Assembly: GCF_003977685.1 (NCBI RefSeq)
Contig: NZ_RYZH01000038.1
Span: forward strand, 1-64,000
DNA: 64,000 nucleotides
Direction of reading: 5' to 3'
Source of the DNA: Tautonia sociabilis
Lineage (GTDB): Bacteria; Planctomycetota; Planctomycetia; Isosphaerales; Isosphaeraceae
Part shown: positions 29,899 to 38,556 of the stretch, piece by piece
Layout of the letters: each line of letters begins with the position of its first letter
Numbering within the stretch: position 1 is the first letter of the stretch
Made by a program: the position numbers and the translations under genes
The notes under the pieces: generated by a model
Databases searched by the model: none
Seen by the model: only the letters and a program-made list of their open reading frames with translations
Told to the model about the DNA's origin: nothing

Positions 29899-31179
29899 GT
29901 GGTTCCTCGATGCGCAACCGCCTGGCCCCTGCTCCTGATCGCAGCGCCGACGCTGGCCGGGCAGCCCGATGCCCCGGCCTCGGCCGACGCGGTGGAGCAG
30001 CTCCGGGAGGCGATCGGCGCCGGCCCCGGATCGCTCGACCACCTTGTCGACGCCCCCTTCGCCCGGGTGCCGCTGACCAGGGCGGATGCGGAGAAGGCCC
30101 GATCCCTGGTGTGGGAGGCGCACGCCGACCGGATCCGCCGCGATCGGGCCGAGGAGATCCAGCGCCGGGTGATCGAGGACGGGGAGCTGGCGATGCCGTT
30201 CTCCTTCACCAGGTTCGGCGAGAAGCCCGATCGCGGTTGGAGCCTCTTCATCTCGATGCACGGCGGCGGCCACGCGCCGGCCCGGGTGAACGACCGGCAG
30301 TGGGAGAACCAGAAGACGCTCTACGAGGTGGAGGAAGGGATCTACCTCGCCCCCCGGGCGCCGACGAACACGTGGAACCTCTGGCACGAGCCTCACATCG
30401 ACCGGATGTTCGGCCGGCTCATCGAGAACCTGATCGTCCTGGAGGGGGTCGACCCCGACCGGGTCTACCTGCTCGGTTACTCGGCCGGCGGCGACGGCGT
30501 GTACCAGCTTGCCCCGAGGATGGCCGACCGCTGGGCGGCGGCCGCGATGATGGCCGGGCATCCGAACGGCGTCTCGGTGCGGTCGCTGCGGAACGTGCCG
30601 TTCGCGCTGCAGGTCGGCGGCGACGACTCGGCCTACAACCGCAACACCGTCGCCCGAGCCTACGGCGATCGGCTCGATGCCCTCCAGGCCGCCGACCCTG
30701 GCGGATACGAGCACTTCGTCAAGATTTACGAGGGCAAGGGCCACTGGATGGACCGGGAGGACCGGGTCGCGCTGCCGTGGATGGCCCAGTTCTCCCGGAA
30801 CCCGGTGCCTCAGACGGTTATCTGGGAGCAGACCGGCACCCCTCATGAGCGTTCCTACTGGCTCGCGGTCCCTCCGGAAGACGCGACGCTCGGCTCGATC
30901 GTTGTCGCGACCCGGGACGGCCAGGAGATCCACCTCACCGAGGCGGAGGGGGTGTCGACGCTGTTGATCCGGCTCGACGATCGCATGGCCGACCTGGACC
31001 GGCCGATCTCGGTTTCGATCGGGGGCGAGCCGCTGTTCGAGGGGATCGCCCCGAGAACGATCGCGACGCTGCTCAGGACCCTCGCCGGCCGGGGAGATCC
31101 CGGGCTCCTGTTCGACGCGGAGGTGGCGGTCACGATTCCCGACTCGGGGACGAACCCGGCCCGCCGTCGGGGAGGCTGA
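29899..31179 (+). CDS. Secreted alpha/beta hydrolase, esterase-like
   Basis: Predicted 426-residue protein. A short signal peptide is visible (TAWPLLLIAAPTLAG, cut after about residue 20). The core is an alpha/beta hydrolase resembling PHB-depolymerase/esterase-D-type enzymes: FISMHGGGHAPA oxyanion-side loop, the nucleophile elbow G-Y-S195-A-G-G and a late GKGHWMD with the likely catalytic His. The acidic partner may lie in QVGGDDSAYN. The C-terminal 110 residues look like an extra beta-rich domain. The true start is the GTG at 29899 with GGAGG seven bases upstream, which puts the signal peptide at the very N-terminus; longer frames upstream lack this. Substrate unknown. Confidence 0.78.
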   Translation: MVPRCATAWPLLLIAAPTLAGQPDAPASADAVEQLREAIGAGPGSLDHLVDAPFARVPLTRADAEKARSLVWEAHADRIRRDRAEEIQRRVIEDGELAMPFSFTRFGEKPDRGWSLFISMHGGGHAPARVNDRQWENQKTLYEVEEGIYLAPRAPTNTWNLWHEPHIDRMFGRLIENLIVLEGVDPDRVYLLGYSAGGDGVYQLAPRMADRWAAAAMMAGHPNGVSVRSLRNVPFALQVGGDDSAYNRNTVARAYGDRLDALQAADPGGYEHFVKIYEGKGHWMDREDRVALPWMAQFSRNPVPQTVIWEQTGTPHERSYWLAVPPEDATLGSIVVATRDGQEIHLTEAEGVSTLLIRLDDRMADLDRPISVSIGGEPLFEGIAPRTIATLLRTLAGRGDPGLLFDAEVAVTIPDSGTNPARRRGG

Positions 31180-31211
31180 TTCTCCCGGAGCGCCGGGAGC
31201 GCTCGAGGGGA

Positions 31212-32684
31212 TCAGGCGGCTTCCGAAGCGTCGGATCGGCCCGGCCGAGACGGTTCCGGGACCGGCACCGAGGAGGGGTCGTGGGGCCCGAGCAGGACCT
31301 CCTCGCCCTCGGAGAGGCCGTTGACCACCTGGAGGCGGTCGATGGAGCCGGGCAGCGCCTCGACCGGACGCCGCTCGACCCCGGAGGGGCCGAGGACGAG
31401 GCAGTACGTCTCGCCTCGGTCGACCGCCAGGGCCTCGGAGGGGATGGTCATGGCGTCGGGCACGGCGGGGACCAGGATCGCCGCCTCGGCGCTGAGGCCG
31501 GGCAGCAGGCGCTCCCGGGCCTCGAGTTCGAGCAGGACGTTGTAGCGCATCACGCCGGTGAAGGTGGTCAGGCGGTTCGTGCTCTCGGCGAAGGGAGACA
31601 CCTGCACGACCCGGCCGCGCAGAACCAGCTCCGGCCGGGAATCGAGCCGGACCCGGGCCTCCATCCCCTCGGAGATCCGCCAGACCTGGGTCTGGTTCAC
31701 CTGGGCTTCCATCATCGGCCGGTCCAGGTCCGGCAGCAGGAACAGGTCCATGCCTCGGTAGACCTCCAGCCCCAGTCGGATCGGATCGCCGTCCCGGGTG
31801 GAGCAGTAAATGAGCTGGCCGTCGTGGGGGGCCCGGATCCGGCAGTGTTCCAACTGGCGTTCGGCCGTGGCCAGCCGCTCCTCCTCCAGCTCGCGACGGC
31901 GGACGGCAAAAAGGTGGGTGGCCTGGGCCTGTTCGAGCCGCGATTGGAGCTGCCGGGTCATCTTCGGCTCGGTGTAGCGTGAGTAGTCCCGGAGCGACCG
32001 CTCGGCCTGCCCGAGCGCCAGATCGGCCTGAAGCAGGGCGATCAGCTCGTCTCGGATGGTCGCGATCGAGACGTAGCCCAGCGGCAGGACGCGGTTGGTC
32101 CAGTCGAGATGGTCTCGAAGCTGCTGGAGCTGCGACTTGGCCAGCGCGACCTGCCCGTTGAGCTGCATGATCGTTTGCGGCCGGAGGCCTTCGAGGTATT
32201 CGGCCAGGGCGATCTCGGCGGCCTCCAGCTCAAGCTTCGCCTTGGCCTCCTCGGCCTTCGCCTCCTCGACCCGGATTTCCAGCAGCCGGGCGATCTCCTC
32301 GAAGCTGGACGGGTCGATCTCGGCCAGGATCTGGCCGGCGGTCACATCGGTCCCTTCGGGGACGAGGCTGATGAGCGTCAGCCCCGTCGCGGCCTGCGAC
32401 CGGGAGGAGCGGCGGCCGGAGGAGGAGGACGACCCCAGGTTCAGGCCTGCTCCGTTGATGCGTTCGATCTCGCACTCGATCAGAGTGTATCGGCCGCTCT
32501 TGACCTGGCCGGGGACCGTGAGGGTGAACCGGGCATCCGGGTCGACGCGCTGGACCTTCGCCACCGGCGGCCCGGTCGGGCCGGGGCCTCGGGACCAGGG
32601 CAGGGATCCCGAGCTGGCGACCCCGCTGATCGCCACGACCGGCACCGCCAGCAAGATCGCTCGGATCCGGGTCTCGAATCGCAT
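31212..32684 (-). CDS. HlyD-family periplasmic adaptor (MFP) protein
   Basis: Predicted 490-residue membrane-fusion protein. One N-terminal membrane segment (IRAILLAVPVVAISGVA) is followed by the first half of the barrel-sandwich (LISLVPEGTDVTAGQILAEID), a long coiled-coil hairpin of about 150 residues rich in Ala/Glu/Leu/Arg, the second half (HCRIRAPHDGQLIYCS) and a beta-barrel with VNQTQVWRISEGMEARVRLD. A serine-rich linker (GSSSSSGRRSS) interrupts the first part. It would link an inner-membrane pump with an outer channel, but no ABC ATPase, permease or TolC gene is adjacent. Start at 32684 is supported by GGAG; the frame is open upstream but lacks a membrane segment there. Confidence 0.86.
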   Translation of the reverse strand: MRFETRIRAILLAVPVVAISGVASSGSLPWSRGPGPTGPPVAKVQRVDPDARFTLTVPGQVKSGRYTLIECEIERINGAGLNLGSSSSSGRRSSRSQAATGLTLISLVPEGTDVTAGQILAEIDPSSFEEIARLLEIRVEEAKAEEAKAKLELEAAEIALAEYLEGLRPQTIMQLNGQVALAKSQLQQLRDHLDWTNRVLPLGYVSIATIRDELIALLQADLALGQAERSLRDYSRYTEPKMTRQLQSRLEQAQATHLFAVRRRELEEERLATAERQLEHCRIRAPHDGQLIYCSTRDGDPIRLGLEVYRGMDLFLLPDLDRPMMEAQVNQTQVWRISEGMEARVRLDSRPELVLRGRVVQVSPFAESTNRLTTFTGVMRYNVLLELEARERLLPGLSAEAAILVPAVPDAMTIPSEALAVDRGETYCLVLGPSGVERRPVEALPGSIDRLQVVNGLSEGEEVLLGPHDPSSVPVPEPSRPGRSDASEAA

Positions 32685-33062
32685 CGGAAGGCTCCGGCTC
32701 GCCACGTTCCGAGGGATCGGCCTTTCCCGGCCAGCCGCCGGGGAATCGCCGCGTGCCGCTCCGGCTTCGAGCGGCCCTCGCGACCTCCTCCCGGAGGGTC
32801 CGTGATCGGTTGGCGCCCCCCCGATCGTCCCGAGGCCCCGCGCCCGGCCTGCGGCCACCCGATCCCCCGACCGGGGGATCGGGCCGGGACAGAGGAGGCT
32901 CGGCGTTCTGTTGAACACCGCTTCCCCAGGGATATGGGCGCCGGACGACCGCGATCCGGCCCAATTCTCCGAGACAAGCGGCGCAGGAACCGCCGGTCGT
33001 CCGGAAGGCGACATCCGGCCGATCCGGCCGAGGGCCCCCCTCTTCCCCCTTCGCTCCGCCCG
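32685..33062. other. Intergenic region upstream of HlyD gene
   Basis: The 378-base gap separates the HlyD gene from the FAH gene upstream on the same strand. On the minus strand it contains CCTGGGGAAGCGGTGTTCAAC (about 32908-32932), the element also found before the DUF1501 and DUF1592 genes. A CATATC hexamer directly precedes it. No gene was recognised. Confidence 0.45.
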
Positions 33063-33914
33063 TCAGCGGGGGGCGACGACGTTCTCCAGCACGCCGAGCC
33101 CCGCGATGGCGATGCGGACCACGTCGCCAGGCTGCAAGGTGAACTCGTCCGGGGGGACGATGCCGGTGCCGGTCATCAGGATGACGCCGTCGGGGAACAC
33201 CTGGTCTCGCCCGAGCCAGGAGATCAGCTCGTCGAGGCGGCGGGCCAGGCGGGAGGAGGAGGTTTCCCCCTGGAAGGCGGGGGAGCCGTCCCGGAGGATT
33301 TCGAGGGCGATGGTCAGGTTGGCCGGGTCGGGGACGGCGGAGAGCAGGGTGACCGCCGGGCCCAGGGCGCATGACGCGTCGTAGACCTTCGCCTGGGGGA
33401 GATACAGGGGGTTGCGTCCCTCGATGTCTCGGGCGGAGACGTCGTTGCCGATGGTCAGGCCGACGAGGCGGAGGGTGTCGTCGATCACCAGGGCCAGCTC
33501 GGGCTCGGGGACGGACCAGGACGTGTCGGATCGGACCCGGATCACGTCGCCGGGGCCGACGACCCGGCTCGCGGTGGCCTTGAAGAACAGCTCGGGGCGG
33601 TCGGCGGAGTAGACGAGGTCGTAGAAGGAGCCGCCGGTCTCCGACTCCGCCTGCCGGGCTTGCTTGCTGCGGATGTAGGTCACGCCGGCGGCCCAGACTT
33701 CCTGGTCGTCGATGGGGGGCAAAAGCATGGCGGCGTGCAGGGGGAGGGGATCGGCGGCGGGGTCGAGGCGGCGATGGACCTCGGCGGCGGGATCGGCGGC
33801 GTGGAGGAAGGTGGACAGGCGGCGGGAGCCGCGCAGGGGGCGGACGGAATCGCCGTCGAGCAGGCCGATCGAGGGCTGGGAGCCGGGGCCGTCGAGAAAT
33901 TTGACAAGTTGCAT
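33063..33914 (-). CDS. Fumarylacetoacetate hydrolase family protein
   Basis: Predicted 283-residue FAH-superfamily enzyme. The acidic metal-binding E-x-E is visible in SVPEPELALVIDD, followed by the usual GNDVSARDIE and KVYDASCALGPAV segments and the closing GTGIVPPDEFTLQPGDVV. Such enzymes cleave or dehydrate 2-oxo acids with a divalent metal; the sequence looks closest to 2-keto-3-deoxy-pentonate dehydratase-like members (VWAAGVTYIRSKQAR), but that sub-assignment is tentative. The start ATG at 33914 has GAGG upstream. The ketosynthase gene is divergent, so the two are not one operon. Confidence 0.82.
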   Translation of the reverse strand: MQLVKFLDGPGSQPSIGLLDGDSVRPLRGSRRLSTFLHAADPAAEVHRRLDPAADPLPLHAAMLLPPIDDQEVWAAGVTYIRSKQARQAESETGGSFYDLVYSADRPELFFKATASRVVGPGDVIRVRSDTSWSVPEPELALVIDDTLRLVGLTIGNDVSARDIEGRNPLYLPQAKVYDASCALGPAVTLLSAVPDPANLTIALEILRDGSPAFQGETSSSRLARRLDELISWLGRDQVFPDGVILMTGTGIVPPDEFTLQPGDVVRIAIAGLGVLENVVAPR

Positions 33915-34171
33915 GGCCGAAACGACCTCGAAGTGTTAGAACCCGCGTCGGTCGATCGGCCGGGCCCGAGCCCGCACCGTCGTCGACGCGCCGAGGGCTC
34001 CCGCCGGGACGGATCCGGGCGGGGGAGCAGATCGAGCCCTCCGGGCGGGCGGAGCGATCGATCCCCTTCGCGACGAGGCTCCCTGGCTGGGCCGATCGAT
34101 CCCTCGGGATCGGATCGGATCGAAGCGGGCTGGGGGGCTCGGGACGGACGGAACCGACCGGGAGGGAGCGG

Positions 34172-35440
34172 ATGGCGTCGGATCGGATCGTCGTGGTCGG
34201 CCACGCGGCGGTGACGTGCCTGGGGACCGACCTCGATCGGACCTGGCAGCGGCTCGTCGCCGGAGAGTCGGGGTTGGCCCGGCACCCGGAGCGGCTCGAC
34301 CCGGGCCAGTACCTGCAGGACATCGCGGGCCTGGTCGAGGGGGTCGGCCCCGGCACCGATCGGGAGGACCCGACGATCGCCCGGCTGGGCTCCCGGTTCG
34401 TGCACTTCGGGCTCCTCGCCGCCCGCCAGGCCTGGGCCGAGGCGGGACTGGACCGGGTCCGGGACGAGCTGCCGAGCGACCGCGTGGCGGTGGTGGTGGG
34501 CTCGGGGCTCGGAGGGATGGACCTCTACCACGCCGAATCGAGGCGGGCCGCCGGCCGGAAGACGCTGGCGACCGGGCCCTATCTTGTCCCGGGGCTGATC
34601 GCCAATCAAGCCGCCGGGCAGGTCGCCCAGCAGCTCGGCCTGCACGGGCCGAGCCTCTCCCCGGCCAACGCCTGCGCCACCGGGGGGCACGCGATCGCCC
34701 ACGCGGCGCTGCTGCTGAGGGCCGGAGAGGCGGATCTGGCCGTCTGCGGCGCGAGCGAGAGCGCCTTCACGCCGGAGATCGTCAACGGTTTCGTCACGAT
34801 GAAGGCCCTGATGGGCCGCAAGCCCGGCGACCGAGCCGAAACCGACCCCGGGCAGGCCAGCCGCCCCTTCAGCGCCGACCGCGCCGGGTTCCTCATGGCC
34901 GAGGGGGCCGGGATCCTGATCCTGGCGACCGAGACGGCGGCCCGTCGCCTCGGCCTGCGGCCGATCGCCGGCCTGCTGGGCTGGGCGACGAACTCCGACG
35001 GCTTCCACGTCGCGCAGCCGAACCCGGATCGAGTCCGGCGCTGCCTGGAGCTGGCGATCGCTCACGCGGGGCTCCACCCCGAGCAGATCGACTATTACAA
35101 CGCCCACGGGACGAGCACGACGGTCAACGACCGCGTGGAGACGGAGGCCGTGAAGGCCGTCTTTGGGGAGAAGGCGAAGGACCTGCCGGTCAGCTCGATC
35201 AAGGGGGCCGTCGGCCACGCCCTGGGGGCGGCGCCGGCGATCGAGGCGGCGGTCTGCGTGAGGGCCCTGCGCGAGCAGGTCATCCCGCCGACGATCAACC
35301 ATCGCCCCGACCCCGCGCTGGACCTCGACTTCGTGCCGGGCCAGGCCCGATCGGCGCGGCTGGACCGCGTCCTCTCGGCGTCCTTCGGCTTCGGCGGGAC
35401 GAACAACGCCCTGGTCTTCGGGAGGTGGACTGATGCCTGA
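34172..35440 (+). CDS. Beta-ketoacyl-ACP synthase, FabF-like
   Basis: Predicted 422-residue KASII-type condensing enzyme. The catalytic triad is complete: C168 in NACATGGHAI, His in NAHGTSTTVND and His in KGAVGHALGA; SFGFGGTNNALVF ends the fold. It elongates an acyl chain on an ACP using malonyl-ACP. The ATG at 34172 has GGGAGGGAG upstream. The stop overlaps the start of a dedicated ACP gene by 8 bases, and an LpxL-like acyltransferase follows. This separate set, beside the other FabF at 41068, suggests a specialised acyl product rather than bulk fatty acid. It is more divergent from typical FabF in its N-terminal half. Confidence 0.9.
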   Translation: MASDRIVVVGHAAVTCLGTDLDRTWQRLVAGESGLARHPERLDPGQYLQDIAGLVEGVGPGTDREDPTIARLGSRFVHFGLLAARQAWAEAGLDRVRDELPSDRVAVVVGSGLGGMDLYHAESRRAAGRKTLATGPYLVPGLIANQAAGQVAQQLGLHGPSLSPANACATGGHAIAHAALLLRAGEADLAVCGASESAFTPEIVNGFVTMKALMGRKPGDRAETDPGQASRPFSADRAGFLMAEGAGILILATETAARRLGLRPIAGLLGWATNSDGFHVAQPNPDRVRRCLELAIAHAGLHPEQIDYYNAHGTSTTVNDRVETEAVKAVFGEKAKDLPVSSIKGAVGHALGAAPAIEAAVCVRALREQVIPPTINHRPDPALDLDFVPGQARSARLDRVLSASFGFGGTNNALVFGRWTDA

Positions 35441-35690
35441 TCCCCAGCTCTTCGACGCGGTGTGCGGCCTGATCCGGTCGGTGGTCAAGCTCGACGCCGA
35501 GGTTCCCATGACGCCCGATTCCACACTGGTCGACGACCTGGGGGTCGACTCGCTGGATCTGGTCAGCGTCTTCCTCGAGGTCCAGGACGCCTTCGGCGTG
35601 GTGATTGACGAGGAGGACCTGACCGGGATCGTCTCGGTCGGGGACCTGGTGGCCTACGTCGCCGAGCGTCGGGCGTCGCAGGCGGCCTGA
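35433..35690 (+). CDS. Acyl carrier protein
   Basis: Predicted 85-residue acyl carrier protein. The phosphopantetheine attachment serine is S40 in LVDDLGVDSLDLVSV, and the acidic helix II follows as expected. The ATG at 35433 has GGAGG eight bases upstream and overlaps the end of the ketosynthase gene, so translation is probably coupled. It should carry the growing chain made by that ketosynthase and hand it to the acyltransferase encoded next. Confidence 0.93.
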   Translation: MPDPQLFDAVCGLIRSVVKLDAEVPMTPDSTLVDDLGVDSLDLVSVFLEVQDAFGVVIDEEDLTGIVSVGDLVAYVAERRASQAA

Positions 35691-35901
35691 GCGGGTGATG
35701 GGGATCGAGGCGGTCGGATGCCGGGGCCAGGCGGCCGACGGCGGCAGGAGGCAATCGTGGCCGGGAGGGCTCCCGCTCGGAACCCGATCCCGGCCGGCGG
35801 GCCTCCCCCCCCGGGCGTTCGGCATCACGCATCCGCCAGTGTTCATTCACGATCGGCCATCCGTCTTCCTTCCGATCCGTCGCGGCCGGGGGCGATCGAG
35901 C

Positions 35902-36849
35902 ATGGGGCGTCGCGGGCTCAATACGAGAAAGGGGATCCTCCGGGCGACCTTGCCGGTGCTGCGCCGGCTGCCGCCGAGGGCGGCGCTGCGGGCCGTGGGG
36001 GAGTTCGGCCGGTGGGAGTACCGGCTGGTCCCCTCGACCCGGAATCGCATCCTCGAGGCGATCCGACAGCACGCCGAGGCCCTCGGAGAGCCGTGGGACC
36101 CCTCGGCCGTCGGCCCGGAGCTGGCGGCGAACCTGATCCGGTCCCGGGCGAGGGATCTCCTGCTCGACGGCCGGACCGACGCCGAGCTGGAGGGGGTCTT
36201 CCGGATCGAGGGGCGAGAGCACCTCGACGGCGCGACCGCCGGAGGCCGGGGGGCCCTGCTGCTGGCCAACCACTTCGGCGCCCACCTGGTGGGGGCCTAC
36301 TGGATCATCCGCCACGGCTACCCCTGGCGGATGTTCGGCGAGCGGCCGAGGCACATCTCCCGGCTGATGGCCGAGCAGTTTGCCCTCGACGGGCCGCTCG
36401 GCCAGGCCCGCCTGTTCGTCTCCCGAAAGGCCAACCCGGCCGAGGCCGCCGGGGCGATCCTCCGGGCCGCCCGGGTCCTGCGTGCCGGGATCGTTCTGTC
36501 GATCGCCTCCGACGTCCGCTGGCCGACCCCGCCCAACGCGACGGCGGAGTTCCTCGGCCGCTCCTATGCCTTCTCCTCGACCTGGGTGACGCTGGCGGCG
36601 CACGCCGGGGTGCCGGTGGTGCCGATGTACTGCTCGATCGAGCCGATGGGGACCTACCGCGTCGACTTCGAGCCGGCGTTCACCCTCCCGACGGCCGCGG
36701 CCCGAGACGATCGGCTGGCGGCGCACTGGGTGCAGCACGGCCTGAGGCTGGTCGAGAACCGGGTCCGGCGCGACCCGGCCAACAGCATCGACTACTTCTT
36801 CTGGGAGGAGGACGAGGCGGGGCCGAGGAATCGAGCGATGGCGGGGTGA
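35902..36849 (+). CDS. LpxL/HtrB-like lipid acyltransferase
   Basis: Predicted 315-residue acyltransferase of the lipid A biosynthesis (LpxL/LpxM) superfamily. Recognisable parts are the ALLLANHFGAHLVGAYWI motif-I region near residues 118-135, the VLSIASDVRWPTP acidic loop and VPVVPMYCSIEPMGTYRVDF. The catalytic His is present, but the Asp/Glu expected five residues later in the classical HxxxxD/E motif is not at that position. No strong N-terminal membrane anchor is seen. It lies 211 bases after the ACP gene on the same strand and is likely the acceptor enzyme of the ketosynthase/ACP pair. The start is uncertain because the frame is open upstream; 35902 fits the family start best. Confidence 0.72.
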   Translation: MGRRGLNTRKGILRATLPVLRRLPPRAALRAVGEFGRWEYRLVPSTRNRILEAIRQHAEALGEPWDPSAVGPELAANLIRSRARDLLLDGRTDAELEGVFRIEGREHLDGATAGGRGALLLANHFGAHLVGAYWIIRHGYPWRMFGERPRHISRLMAEQFALDGPLGQARLFVSRKANPAEAAGAILRAARVLRAGIVLSIASDVRWPTPPNATAEFLGRSYAFSSTWVTLAAHAGVPVVPMYCSIEPMGTYRVDFEPAFTLPTAAARDDRLAAHWVQHGLRLVENRVRRDPANSIDYFFWEEDEAGPRNRAMAG

Positions 36850-37072
36850 TCGGCCGAGAATCGATCGCGGGGCCCCGGCGTCGCGACGGGGAGCAGGGGC
36901 CGTGCCGGCTCCCGCTCGATCGGCCCCGCCGAGGGGGTCGACACACCCCCGCTTCCCCGACGGAGCGCTCGGGAGCGCGGCGGCGGCGACAGCCTGGGAG
37001 GGGCGCCGTTTTCGGCCCGAACCGGGACGCCCCAGGGTGTGTCGGCGGAGGGGCATCGGCCCCGAGCGCGGG

Positions 37073-37100
37073 TTGACCGATCAACGAAACTTGTTAGATT
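37073..37100 (+). promoter_or_regulatory. Candidate sigma-70 promoter
   Basis: TTGACC at 37073-37078 (five of six) and TAGATT at 37095-37100 (four of six) are 16 bases apart, about 60 bases before the aminotransferase ATG. It is one of the most AT-rich patches nearby. The rest of the 311-base gap 36850-37160 shows no gene. Confidence 0.5.
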
Positions 37101-37160
37101 TGATGGAGAAGGGGGCCCCTTCCCTTTCGCTCCATTCCCCTCGATCCCGAAGCGGCTGTC

Positions 37161-38444
37161 ATGAACCCGTCGTCGTCCCTGAGTCGATTGGCCCGAGACC
37201 GAGGAGGGTCGCCGATCAGCGACCTGATGAAGCGAGCGCTGGACAACCCGAGGCTGATCTCCCTGGCCGCCGGGTTCGTCGACCCCGCCTCCCTGCCGAT
37301 CGACCCGACCCGGCGCGCCGTCGACGCCGTGCTCGGCGACCCGGCTAGCGGCCGGAAGGCGCTGCAGTACGGGACGACGATTGGGGATCCCTCGCTCCGC
37401 TCCCGGCTCGTCCGCCGGCTGGAGCTCGAGGAGAACGCCCTGCCGGGCCAGTTCGAGGGCGTGCTGCCGAGGATGGTCGTAACCAACGGCTCGCAGCAGT
37501 TGCTCTACCTGGTGGCCGAGGCGCTGCTCGACCCGGGGGACATCGTGCTGGTGGAGTCGCCGACCTACTTCGTCTTCATGGGGCTGATCGAGGCCCGGGG
37601 GGCTCGGGTCATCGGCGTCGAGACGGACCAGGGGGGGCTGAACCTCGAGGCGCTGGAGGCGACCCTGGAACGGCTGGAGGCCGAGGGGGATCTGCCCCGG
37701 GTCAAGCTGATCTACACCGTCAGCGAGCACAGCAACCCGACCGGCATCAGCCTGGCGGAGGACCGCCGGGCGCCGCTGGTGGAGCTGGCCAACCGCTGGT
37801 CGAAGGATCATCAGATCTTCGTGCTCGAGGACGCCGCCTACCGAGGCCTGAGCTTCTCGGGCCGGGAGCCGTCCAGCGTCTGGCGGCACGACGAGGAGGG
37901 GCGGTGCGTCATCCTCGCCCGGACCTTCAGCAAGAGCTTCAGTCCGGGGCTGAAGACCGGCTTCGGCGTGCTGCCCGAGGCGCTGGTCGACCCGGTGCTG
38001 AGCCTCAAGGGGGATCACGACTTCGGCTCGAACAACTTCGCCCAGGCGGTGCTCGACCGTGCCCTGGCCGACGGCAGCTACGATGCCCAGGTGGCCTGGC
38101 TCCGGGAGGTCTACCGCACGAAGTGCGACGTGCTGCTCGGGGCGCTGGAGGAGCACCTCGGCGACGTCGAAGGGGTGAGCTGGACCGTGCCGACGGGAGG
38201 GTTGTACATCTGGCTGACGGTGCCCGAGTGGCTCGACACGGGCAAGGACGGCCCGCTGTTCTCCCGGGCCCTGGAGCACGAGGTGCTCTACGTGCCGGGG
38301 GTGTACGCCTTCGCCGATGAGCCGGGCCCGGTGCCCACCAACCACGCCCGGCTCTGCTTCGGCGTGCCGGACGAAGACCAGTTGCGCGAGGGGGCCCGCC
38401 GCCTGGCCGGCGCCCTGGCGAGTTGCGGCGAGCACGTCGCCTGA
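37161..38444 (+). CDS. PLP-dependent aminotransferase, class I/II (LysN-like)
   Basis: Predicted 427-residue fold-type I aminotransferase. The cofactor lysine is in RTFSKSFSPGLKTGFG; other landmarks are LISLAAGFVDPASLP, QYGTTIGDPSLR and the SEHSNPTGIS loop. The general pattern fits the 2-aminoadipate/aromatic/branched-chain aminotransferase group without the GntR DNA-binding domain of MocR proteins. It uses pyridoxal phosphate to move amino groups between amino and oxo acids. The exact substrate cannot be told by eye. A promoter-like pair lies upstream; the LptF/G gene follows 112 bases later on the same strand. Confidence 0.85.
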   Translation: MNPSSSLSRLARDRGGSPISDLMKRALDNPRLISLAAGFVDPASLPIDPTRRAVDAVLGDPASGRKALQYGTTIGDPSLRSRLVRRLELEENALPGQFEGVLPRMVVTNGSQQLLYLVAEALLDPGDIVLVESPTYFVFMGLIEARGARVIGVETDQGGLNLEALEATLERLEAEGDLPRVKLIYTVSEHSNPTGISLAEDRRAPLVELANRWSKDHQIFVLEDAAYRGLSFSGREPSSVWRHDEEGRCVILARTFSKSFSPGLKTGFGVLPEALVDPVLSLKGDHDFGSNNFAQAVLDRALADGSYDAQVAWLREVYRTKCDVLLGALEEHLGDVEGVSWTVPTGGLYIWLTVPEWLDTGKDGPLFSRALEHEVLYVPGVYAFADEPGPVPTNHARLCFGVPDEDQLREGARRLAGALASCGEHVA

Positions 38445-38525
38445 GGCGTCGGAACGACGATCGCACGGCGGATCGCGTGCTCAGGCCGGGGATCGGACGC
38501 CCCGGCCGGCCAGGGAAGAGACGCG

Positions 38526-38545
38526 GGCGAGGCGAGGCGAGGCGA
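38526..38545. repeat. GGCGA pentamer repeat
   Basis: Four perfect GGCGA copies end 11 bases before the first LptF/G start codon, so the repeat overlaps or borders its ribosome binding site (GAGGG just after). Copy-number change here could alter translation. Confidence 0.75.
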
Positions 38546-38556
38546 GGGATCGCGCG

